DNA from: Falsirhodobacter deserti
GTDB lineage: Bacteria; Pseudomonadota; Alphaproteobacteria; Rhodobacterales; Rhodobacteraceae
Reading direction: 5' to 3'
Assembly (NCBI RefSeq): GCF_004015795.1
Contig: NZ_ML137218.1
Location: 531,048 to 595,047 of the forward strand
Length of the DNA stretch: 64,000 bases
Both the position numbers and the translations under genes were made by a program. This document shows positions 56,280 to 64,000 of this stretch, one piece after another (the stretch's first letter is position 1; every line of letters begins with the position of its first letter). The notes beneath the pieces are model-generated. The model had not been told where the DNA came from. It did not search any database and worked only from the letters and a program-made list of their open reading frames with translations.

Positions 56280-56864
56280 ATGATGAAATCCGTGTTGGCG
56301 ACAGCTGCCGTGATCGTGCTTGGTGCCGTCGGCTACTACCAGTTCATCTATCTGCCCGGCGAACGGGAAGCGGCGGCGGCTGCGCAAAGCGCTGCGGCTG
56401 CGCAAGAGGCTTCGGACGAGGCCGAGGATGCTGCCGAAGAGGCGCAGTCTGCGGCAGAGGGCGAGGACGAATCGCAGGCGGCGGCCAATGCGGCGGCGGC
56501 GGCGGATGCGGCAACGGCGGCGGCGTCGAACGCGGCTGCGGAAGCTGCGGCAGCGGTTGAACGTGCCGCCGAATCGCCGAAAGCACAGGAAGCTGCCGAA
56601 ACTGCCGCCCGTGCCGCTGATCGGGCGCGTGATGCTGCGCGGGCCGCTTCGCAGGCAGCCTCGCAGGCCGTGGCGGACCTGTCGCCCGCCGACCTTTTCA
56701 CGGTGGAAAATTACGATGCGGAACAGGCGCGCGAGTATATTGATTCGCGCGATATTCCGGCAGCGGCCAAGGAAACGCTGAAAAGCGCGCTTTCCGCTGC
56801 CGAACAGGCACCCGAAGCGCTGGAGGCGGCCCTTGCCGCCACGCGCCGGGCGCTGGGCCTTTAA
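56280..56864 (+). CDS. Alanine-rich membrane-anchored protein of unknown function
   Basis: The 194-residue product starts with one N-terminal TM segment (MMKSVLATAAVIVLGAVGYYQFIYL), probably an uncleaved anchor. Residues about 27-140 are almost entirely Ala with Glu, Asp, Gln and Ser, suggesting a long amphipathic helix or coiled coil in the periplasm. A distinct C-terminal domain of about 55 residues (LSPADLFTVENYDAEQAREYIDSRD) follows. AAGGAG lies before the ATG at 56280. No family was recognised. Confidence 0.7.
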   Translation: MMKSVLATAAVIVLGAVGYYQFIYLPGEREAAAAAQSAAAAQEASDEAEDAAEEAQSAAEGEDESQAAANAAAAADAATAAASNAAAEAAAAVERAAESPKAQEAAETAARAADRARDAARAASQAASQAVADLSPADLFTVENYDAEQAREYIDSRDIPAAAKETLKSALSAAEQAPEALEAALAATRRALGL

Positions 56865-57694
56865 ACGCCCTCGCCCACGAAGGCCTTCTCCACCACATAT
56901 TCGCGTGGTTCGGAGTTGGCCCCTTCGTGCAGGCCGAAGCCTTCCAGCACCTTCATGACGTCCTGGTTGAAGGCGAGCGAGCCGCAGACCATCGCGCGGT
57001 CCGTGGCGGGATTCATCGGCTCCAGCCCCAGATCGGCGAAGACCTTGCCCGAGGACAGGTTGTCGGTGATCCGGCCCATCAGCGGCGATTCCTCGCGCGT
57101 GGTGGTGGGATAGTATTTCAGCTTGCCGGCGATCATCTCTCCCAGCAGCTCGTCGGTTTCCAGTCCTTGGACCAGTTCGCGGCCATAGGTCAGCTCCTCT
57201 GCCGTGCGGCAGGTATGCATCATGATGACCTCGTCGAACTTCTCATAGGTCTCGGGGTCGCGCATCAGGCTGGCGAAGGGGGCGATGCCGGTGCCGGTGG
57301 CAAGGAACCACACGCGTTTGCCGGGGATCAGCGCGTCATGCACCAGCGTGCCCACCGGCTTGGGGCGCAGGATGATCTGGTCCCCCGGCTGGATGTTCTG
57401 CAGCTTCGACGTCAGCGGGCCGTCCTGCACCTTGATCGAATAGAACTCCAGCTCCTCGTCCCAGTTCGGGGAGGCAATGGAATAGGCGCGCATGATCGGC
57501 TTGCCGTTATCGCCCGGCAGGCCGATCATCACGAATTCGCCCGACCGGAAGCGCAGCGATTGCGGGCGCGTGACCCGGAACGAGAAAAGCGTGTCCGTCC
57601 AGTGGCGCACCGAGGTGACGGTCTGCGCATTGGGATCGGGTTTCGCGGGGCTCGGTTCCTTGACGGGATTGATGGTCATTGCGCTCTCGGTCAT
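56861..57694 (-). CDS. fpr: Ferredoxin/flavodoxin-NADP+ reductase
   Basis: The 277-residue flavoenzyme belongs to the bacterial FPR family. It has the FAD motif RAYSIASP (residues about 69-76), the FRSGEFVMIGLPG barrel strand, the NADP pyrophosphate motif FLATGTGIAPFASLM, the ribose-side MVCGSLAFNQDVM and the C-terminal VEKAFVGEGV. It follows the DUF934 gene by 43 bases, so it is likely part of the sulfite reduction operon and may supply electrons through ferredoxin. The start at 57694 or five codons later is possible. Confidence 0.92.
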   Translation of the reverse strand: MTESAMTINPVKEPSPAKPDPNAQTVTSVRHWTDTLFSFRVTRPQSLRFRSGEFVMIGLPGDNGKPIMRAYSIASPNWDEELEFYSIKVQDGPLTSKLQNIQPGDQIILRPKPVGTLVHDALIPGKRVWFLATGTGIAPFASLMRDPETYEKFDEVIMMHTCRTAEELTYGRELVQGLETDELLGEMIAGKLKYYPTTTREESPLMGRITDNLSSGKVFADLGLEPMNPATDRAMVCGSLAFNQDVMKVLEGFGLHEGANSEPREYVVEKAFVGEGV

Positions 57695-57737
57695 GTCTTA
57701 TCCTTTTCGTAGGCGATCCGGACGGGAAGGGAAACCC

Positions 57738-58142
57738 TTAGCCCCGCAGCCGTGCCTGATAGTTGTGCGCGCGCCAGTCGGCGCGGAACAGCCACTGATC
57801 TTCGGGCTGACGGGCTGCCAGCTCGTCCGAGATCTCCACCTCGTCGAAGCCGCAGCGGCGAGCCATCGCATATTGGTCAGCAATAACGTGGCCCTGTGCG
57901 CGCAGGCGGCCGGTATAGCCCATGCGCCGCAGCCGTGCCGCCTGCGTGAAGCCCCGCCCGTCGGCCGAGGAGGGAAAGGCGATGCGGATCATGCGCAGAT
58001 CGTCCAGCCGCCCTTGAAGCTGTTCGGGATCGTCAGTGTTTTCCAGATGCACGGCCTCGCCATCGGCAAGTTCGGCCAGCGGCACGATGGGGGCGTTGTA
58101 ATCATCCCGGCCAAAGCCGGAATCGGTGACGATGACGCTCAT
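57738..58142 (-). CDS. DUF934 family protein of the sulfite reduction operon
   Basis: The 134-residue protein matches DUF934: LENTDDPEQLQGRLDDLRMIRIAFPSSADGRGFTQAARLRRMGYTG, RAQGHVIADQYAMARRCGFDEVEI and a C-terminal W-L-F-R-ADWRAHNYQ. The family is found beside cysH/cysI in many proteobacteria and is thought to help sulfite reduction, but its biochemistry is not established. Its ATG overlaps the cysH stop (ATGA), showing tight coupling. Confidence 0.9.
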   Translation of the reverse strand: MSVIVTDSGFGRDDYNAPIVPLAELADGEAVHLENTDDPEQLQGRLDDLRMIRIAFPSSADGRGFTQAARLRRMGYTGRLRAQGHVIADQYAMARRCGFDEVEISDELAARQPEDQWLFRADWRAHNYQARLRG

Positions 58143-58874
58143 GCTGCGTCCTCCTTCCTGATGCGGACGGCCTTGCCATTGATGAAATGGATGCCGCACT
58201 CTTCCTTTTCGCTGCCGCGCCAGCGGCCCGCACGCGGATCTTCGCCCGGTTTCACCGGGCTGGTGCAGGGTGCACAGCCGATCGAGGGATACCCTTGGGA
58301 TACCAGCGGATGGCGGGGCAGGCGGTTGTTGACGATATAATCCTCGATATCCTCGCGCCCCCACATCGCAAGCGGGTTCACCTTCAGGCGGGTATCACCG
58401 TCCGGTTCGAAGAATTCCAACGCGGCGCGGGTGCCGGACTGGAAGCGCTTGCGCCCGGTGATCCACGCATCATAGGGGCGCAGCGCGTTCTCCAGCGGAA
58501 CCGTCTTGCGCAAGGCGCAGCAGGCATCGGTGCTGAACTGGTGCAGCGTGCCGTCGGGATCGTCGAAATCAACGGCGGCCTGATCGGCGCGGATGGTGAT
58601 GATGTTGGTCAGGCCCAGCTTTTCCGCGACATCGATCTGATAGGCAAGTGTTTCGGGAAACAGCATCTGCGTGTCGATGAACAGGATCGGCAGATGCGCA
58701 TCCAGAACCGAGGCCATGTGCAACAGCACCACCGATTCCGCCCCGAAGGACGAAACCAGTGCCGTTTCACCCACGTCGTGATCGCGCAGCGCAAGCTCCA
58801 TCACCGAGATGGCCGCGTGATTGCGGTACCTCCCGTTCAGGTGCGCGGCGCGATCCGAAATGGATAGACCGGGA

Positions 58875-58885
<11 letters not shown>
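58139..58885 (-). CDS. cysH: Adenylylsulfate (APS) reductase CysH
   Basis: The 248-residue enzyme reduces activated sulfate to sulfite with thioredoxin. It has SSFGAESVVLLHMAS (PP-loop-like), the CC pair C122/C123 in DACCALRK and CAPC (C204, C207), the four cysteines that hold a [4Fe-4S] cluster, plus the catalytic ECGIH Cys230. The cluster set marks the APS-type rather than the E. coli PAPS-type. Its start overlaps the cysI stop by 11 bases. Confidence 0.95.
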
Positions 58886-60545
<1,660 letters not shown>

Positions 60546-60558
60546 GGCTTCCTCGATC

Positions 60559-60879
60559 TCAGTGCTGGCGGGGGCCGGGCTGTTCGCCGACCTGCTTGCC
60601 GTGGGCATAGTTGGAAGGACCGCGCGTGCGGAAGGCTTCGCGGAAATGGGTGGGTTCGGGGCCGTCCGGGCCGGCCTTGGCATCGGCCAGATACACACCG
60701 ACCACGATGTTCTTCTGCGAAGCACCATCCAGCAGGCGAAGCTGGGCGTGGGCCTCGTCCTCGATCAGTTCGGCTTCGCGATGTTCGCGCGTCCAGCGGT
60801 CGTCATGGGTCAGATACACGACATCCCCGATCAGCAGATCGTTGGCGGTCACGACTTTGGGCGTAAACTTGCGGCTCAT
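60559..60879 (-). CDS. DUF2849 family protein
   Basis: The 106-residue protein matches DUF2849 (SRKFTPKVVTANDLLIGDVVYLT, AHAQLRLLDGASQKNIVVGVYLADA), an alphaproteobacterial family that sits between cysG and cysI. The beta-rich, small fold has no visible catalytic residues. Its start overlaps the cysG stop by four bases and its stop is 13 bases before cysI, so it is made with sulfite reductase. A role as assembly or electron-transfer partner is inferred. Confidence 0.88.
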   Translation of the reverse strand: MSRKFTPKVVTANDLLIGDVVYLTHDDRWTREHREAELIEDEAHAQLRLLDGASQKNIVVGVYLADAKAGPDGPEPTHFREAFRTRGPSNYAHGKQVGEQPGPRQH

Positions 60880-61637
60880 GCGGTGGCCTCGTTAAGATCG
60901 GTCAGGGCTTGGACGGCGGCGCGCGGCGCGATGCCGTAAAGAAGGATGGCGGGGCCCGTCAGCCCTGCGGCGTGATCGGCCAGCGTGCACAGCGTGGCCC
61001 GCACGATGCGCTGATCGGGACGCGAGGCGTTCTCCACCAGGGTCACGGGCGTGTCGGGTGATGCGCCATGCATCATCAGGCGCCCCTGAAGGAAGCGGCT
61101 GGCCTTCTTGCCCATGTAGATGGCGGCAACCTCGCCCGCGCGGGCAAGGCCCTTCCAGTCCTGATCGGCAAAGCCGTCGATGTCATGCCCGGTCACGATC
61201 CGAACGCCGCGGTTGCGCCCGCGCTTTGTCAGGCTTTGCCCGATCGCGGCGGCGGCCACGGTGGCCGAGGTCAGGCCCGGCAGGATGGTGAAGGGAATTC
61301 CGGCCGCCTCCAGCGCCTCGATCTCCTCGTCCAGACGGCCGAAGATGCCCGGATCGCCACCCTTCAGCCGGACCACGCGGGCCCCGGTGCCGGCATGGCC
61401 GACGATCAGCGCGTTGATCGCCGATTGCGGGGTTGAAGGACCGAAGCCTTCCTTGCCGGCATCCACGCGGGTCGCGCTGGCGGGGATCATGTCCAGAACC
61501 TCGGCGCCGACAAGGCGGTCGTGGATCACGACGTCAGCCTGCTGCAGGGCCCGGAACACGCCCAGCGTCAGCATGTCGGCGGAACCGGGGCCTGCGCCCG
61601 CGAAGGTGACGCCGGAAAGGGCTGGCTGGCTGGACAT
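60876..61637 (-). CDS. cysG: Uroporphyrinogen-III C-methyltransferase (siroheme synthesis)
   Basis: The 253-residue SAM-dependent SUMT makes precorrin-2 for siroheme. It has VTFAGAGPGSADMLTLGVFRALQQADVVIHDRL near the start, VVRLKGGDPGIFGR, ILPGLTSATVAAA and VAAIYMGKK, all conserved in CobA/CysG-A. Only the methyltransferase domain is present, not the dehydrogenase/chelatase part. The start at 61637 has CGGAGCG upstream. It is the first gene of the sulfur operon. Confidence 0.93.
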   Translation of the reverse strand: MSSQPALSGVTFAGAGPGSADMLTLGVFRALQQADVVIHDRLVGAEVLDMIPASATRVDAGKEGFGPSTPQSAINALIVGHAGTGARVVRLKGGDPGIFGRLDEEIEALEAAGIPFTILPGLTSATVAAAAIGQSLTKRGRNRGVRIVTGHDIDGFADQDWKGLARAGEVAAIYMGKKASRFLQGRLMMHGASPDTPVTLVENASRPDQRIVRATLCTLADHAAGLTGPAILLYGIAPRAAVQALTDLNEATA

Positions 61638-61667
61638 GGCTGCGCTCCGGAATGTGAAAAAGCTCTG

Positions 61668-61681
61668 TGTTATATAGAACA
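61668..61681. promoter_or_regulatory. Near-perfect palindrome in the cysG-lrp intergenic region
   Basis: TGTTATATAGAACA is symmetric at six of seven base pairs. It lies 30 bases before the cysG start and 100 before the divergent Lrp-type regulator. It overlaps an AT-rich TATATA that could be the cysG -10 box, as an operator would. No close copy was noticed elsewhere. Confidence 0.4.
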
Positions 61682-61780
61682 TTGTCCCGTTTGTGCGCTA
61701 TGCCCTCTTGCGGATAAGGACGATCGTTCGCATAAGCAAAGCGAGTGGAACAGGGTTCCCCGAATTGCAGGAGGATGCGA

Positions 61781-62257
61781 ATGGCTGCCCGTCTGGATGA
61801 CATGGACCGGAAGATCCTTGCGGAACTGCAGCAGGATGCATCGCAATCGCTGGACGAAATTGCAAAGAAGGTCAGCAGTTCCAAGACGCCGGTTTGGAAT
61901 CGCATCCGCCGCATGAAGGAAACCGGCGTGATCCAGCGCCAGACCGTTCTTCTGGATGCCGAGGCGCTGGGCCTTGAGGCATGCTTCTTCGTTCTTATCC
62001 GCACATCCGAGCATGAGGCCGAATGGCAGCGGCGGTTCCTGCACGCCCTGCGCGAACGCCCCGAGGTGCTGGAGGCGCACCGGCTGGCGGGTGACATCGA
62101 CTATATCCTGAAGGTGAGGGTGGAAAACGCCCGCGCCTATGACCGCTTCTATCAGGCGCTGATTTCCGAGGTGCGCGTTCACAACGTTACCGCCCTTCTG
62201 TCGATGGAAGAGATCAAGCACACGACCGTGCTGCCCGTGGGCATTCCGTCAGCTTGA
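61781..62257 (+). CDS. Lrp/AsnC family transcriptional regulator
   Basis: The 158-residue regulator has an N-terminal HTH (LDDMDRKILAELQQDASQSLDEIAKKV, SSSKTPVWNRIRRMKETGVIQ) and a C-terminal RAM effector domain (VLEAHRLAGDIDYILKVRV). Two ATG codons lie close together; AGGAGG abuts the first (61775), so 61781 is chosen. It is divergent from the sulfur operon and probably senses cysteine or another amino acid to control it, which is inference from position. Confidence 0.92.
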   Translation: MAARLDDMDRKILAELQQDASQSLDEIAKKVSSSKTPVWNRIRRMKETGVIQRQTVLLDAEALGLEACFFVLIRTSEHEAEWQRRFLHALRERPEVLEAHRLAGDIDYILKVRVENARAYDRFYQALISEVRVHNVTALLSMEEIKHTTVLPVGIPSA

Positions 62258-62309
62258 AGGACAGGGGCGGGGGGGCTAGTGTCTGGGCCGCAACGAAAGG
62301 GCCCCTGAC

Positions 62310-63464
62310 ATGGCGAAACGCAGCATCTTCGAAGAGGTGGGGGAGGGTGCATCCCGCCCCGCGCCACAGACCGGCGGTTTGATCGACCGCGGAACGGGCG
62401 GCGCACGGGGCGCGATCCGGATCTGGTTGATCGTGCTGTTCCTTCTGGTGGCGGTGATGATCGTCGTCGGCGGCTTGACCCGCCTGTCGGATGCGGGCCT
62501 TTCGATCACGGAATGGAAGCCCGTCACCGGGGCCATCCCGCCCCTGAACGCCGCCGACTGGCAGGCCGAGTTCGCGCTTTACCAGCAAAGCCCGCAATAC
62601 CGCCTGACGAACGAGGGCATGAGCATGGCCCAGTTCCAGCAAATCTATTGGTGGGAATGGGGGCACCGGTTCCTTGGCAGGCTGATCGGCCTTGTCTGGG
62701 CGGTCGGTTTTCTTGGCTTCTGGGTGGCCGGGAAGATCCCTGCCGGCTGGAAGAAACGCCTGCTTTGGGTGGGTGTTCTGGGCGGCATCCAGGGCGCGGT
62801 CGGCTGGTGGATGGTCGCCTCGGGGCTGAGGGACGACATGACCTCGGTCGCGAGCTATCGCCTTGCCACGCATCTGGGGATCGGCTTCGTGATCCTTGGC
62901 TTCCTTGCATGGTATGCGCTGCTGCTGGGGCGCAGCGAGGGCGCGCTGCTTCAGGCGCGGCGGGTGCGTGAAGGCAAGCTCTTCTCCATCTCTACCGGGC
63001 TTTTGCATCTGACCTTCATCCAGATCCTGCTGGGCGCGCTGGTTGCGGGCATCGATGCGGGGCGGGCCTTCCCGACATGGCCGCTGATGAACGGGTCGTT
63101 CTTTCCGGCTGATGCCTTCTATGTGCCCGATGGCGGTGCGACGTGGCGGGCCTTCTTCGAAAACCCGGGCCTTGTGCAGTTCGTGCACCGCATGGTCGCC
63201 TATCTTCTGTTCGCTTTCGCCATCGTCGTCTGGCTGAAGGGCCGCAAATCTGCCCATGCGGCCACGCGCCGGACCTTCCACATGGTGATGGCAATGGTTG
63301 TGGCGCAGGCGGTGCTGGGCATCGTCACGGCGCTGACGGCAGCGCATCTGCATGTGGCGATCACCCACCAGATTGGCGCGATTCTTCTTTGGGTGCTTAT
63401 CCTGCGCGCGCGCTATCTTGCGCAATATCCCGTCGTTGCATCCATCAGGGGGACCGCGAAGTGA
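62310..63464 (+). CDS. ctaA: Heme A synthase (CtaA/COX15)
   Basis: This 384-residue eight-TM enzyme oxidises the C8 methyl of heme O to make heme A for cytochrome oxidase. The N-terminal half has VVVGGLTRLSDAGLSITEWKPVTGAIPPL and YWWEWGHRFLGRLIG with two heme-ligand His; the second half has FVHRMVAYLLFA and HLHVAITHQIGAILL. The COX15 type 1 layout is as expected in alphaproteobacteria. Its stop overlaps the next gene's GTG. Confidence 0.95.
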   Translation: MAKRSIFEEVGEGASRPAPQTGGLIDRGTGGARGAIRIWLIVLFLLVAVMIVVGGLTRLSDAGLSITEWKPVTGAIPPLNAADWQAEFALYQQSPQYRLTNEGMSMAQFQQIYWWEWGHRFLGRLIGLVWAVGFLGFWVAGKIPAGWKKRLLWVGVLGGIQGAVGWWMVASGLRDDMTSVASYRLATHLGIGFVILGFLAWYALLLGRSEGALLQARRVREGKLFSISTGLLHLTFIQILLGALVAGIDAGRAFPTWPLMNGSFFPADAFYVPDGGATWRAFFENPGLVQFVHRMVAYLLFAFAIVVWLKGRKSAHAATRRTFHMVMAMVVAQAVLGIVTALTAAHLHVAITHQIGAILLWVLILRARYLAQYPVVASIRGTAK

Positions 63465-64000
63465 GCGCATACAAGGATCTGCTGGCGTTCCAGCGCCAGA
63501 CCGAGGCATTGGCGCAGGTTGCCGGCCGGCTGGGCTGGGATCAGGAAACGGTGATGCCGCGCGGCGCCGCCGATCAGCGGGGCGAGGAGATGGCCGCGAT
63601 GGAGGGCGTGCTGCACGCCCGCCGCACCGATCCGCGGATTGCCGAATGGCTGGCGCGGGCCGAGCCGGAGGATGAGGAGGCAGAGGCGCAGCTTCGCCTG
63701 ATCCGCCGCAGCTATGAACGTGCCACCAAGGTGCCGGGGCGGCTGGCCGAGGAGATCGCGCGTGTCACCTCGGTCGCGCAGGGGATCTGGGCGGATGCGC
63801 GGGCCAATGACGATGTGTCGTCCTTTCTGCCGACGCTGGCGCAGGTGGTCCGGCTGCGGCGCGAAGAGGCGGCCGCGCTTGCGGGCGGCGGCGATCTTTA
63901 TGACGCGCTGATCGACGATTACGAACCGGAGGCGACGGCCGACACGATCGGCGCCGTTTTCGACCGGATGCGCCCGCGCCTTGTGGCGCTGCGCGAGGCG
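63461..64000 (+). CDS. Carboxypeptidase Taq (M32), N-terminal part
   Basis: A GTG at 63461 overlaps the ctaA stop (GTGA) and opens a frame of 180 codons to the right edge. SAYKDLLAFQRQTEALAQV, then LGWDQETVMPRGAADQRGEEMA, is the N-terminus of M32 thermostable carboxypeptidases, whose HEXXH site lies further on and is not in the window. The partial sequence has no disruption. The enzyme trims C-terminal residues using zinc. Confidence 0.88.
   Translation, partial: MSAYKDLLAFQRQTEALAQVAGRLGWDQETVMPRGAADQRGEEMAAMEGVLHARRTDPRIAEWLARAEPEDEEAEAQLRLIRRSYERATKVPGRLAEEIARVTSVAQGIWADARANDDVSSFLPTLAQVVRLRREEAAALAGGGDLYDALIDDYEPEATADTIGAVFDRMRPRLVALREA

Overview
The window is a GC-rich chromosomal segment from an alphaproteobacterium, most likely of the Rhodobacterales (Rhodobacter/Paracoccus relatives). 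The evidence is the ftsQ-ftsA-ftsZ-lpxC order, the FtsZ C-terminal peptide IPAFLRRQ, an infC with a non-canonical start, a TakP-type TRAP system, families typical of this group (DUF2927, DUF2849, DUF934, DUF1206) and an APS-reductase-type CysH. The genus is not determined. Nearly all bases are coding; the high GC produces long antisense shadow frames that were discarded.

Layout. 0-7 kb: division and envelope genes (ftsQ end, ftsA, ftsZ, lpxC, bamD) and recN. 7-15.2 kb: one minus-strand operon pairing a polar amino acid type ABC importer with a glutamine amidotransferase, a gamma-glutamylputrescine synthetase-like enzyme, a PuuB-like oxidase and a class III aminotransferase, read as polyamine or amine uptake and breakdown. 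15.2-21 kb: TerB-like protein, rlmJ, an MFS carrier, a glycosyltransferase, pyrG, secG. 21-25.3 kb: TSUP permease and a TakP-type TRAP operon. 25.4-32.3 kb: a cell-surface glycan region with three glycosyltransferase genes plus three broken genes (a GT61 paralogue, a LamG-like protein and a sulfotransferase); this is the most accessory part of the window. 32.3-44.6 kb: DUF1206, tRNA-Ser(UGA), purC, tadA, rluB, flavin reductase, GNAT, a small ORF with xpaC-telA-DUF2927, a UPF0173 hydrolase, hisN-like phosphatase, an XRE regulator, a Bax inhibitor-1 protein, rpmG and a glutaredoxin-MauE fusion. 44.6-56.9 kb: RNase P RNA, amidase, gatCA, DUF4153, a diguanylate cyclase, EcsC, dnaB, pyrC-pyrE, LprI-like protein, infC and an alanine-rich membrane protein. 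56.9-61.8 kb: assimilatory sulfate reduction operon cysG-DUF2849-cysI-cysH-DUF934-fpr with a divergent Lrp-type regulator. 62.3-64 kb: heme A synthase and the start of an M32 carboxypeptidase.

No CRISPR array, insertion sequence, prophage or recognisable defence system was seen. The most noteworthy points are the clustered decay of surface genes (25-32 kb), the AUA start of infC, a heat-shock-like promoter in front of the Bax inhibitor gene, a 14-bp near-palindrome between cysG and the Lrp gene, a 27-codon gene coupled to xpaC, rnpB driven from inside the amidase gene, and two uncharacterised families embedded in the sulfite reduction operon.
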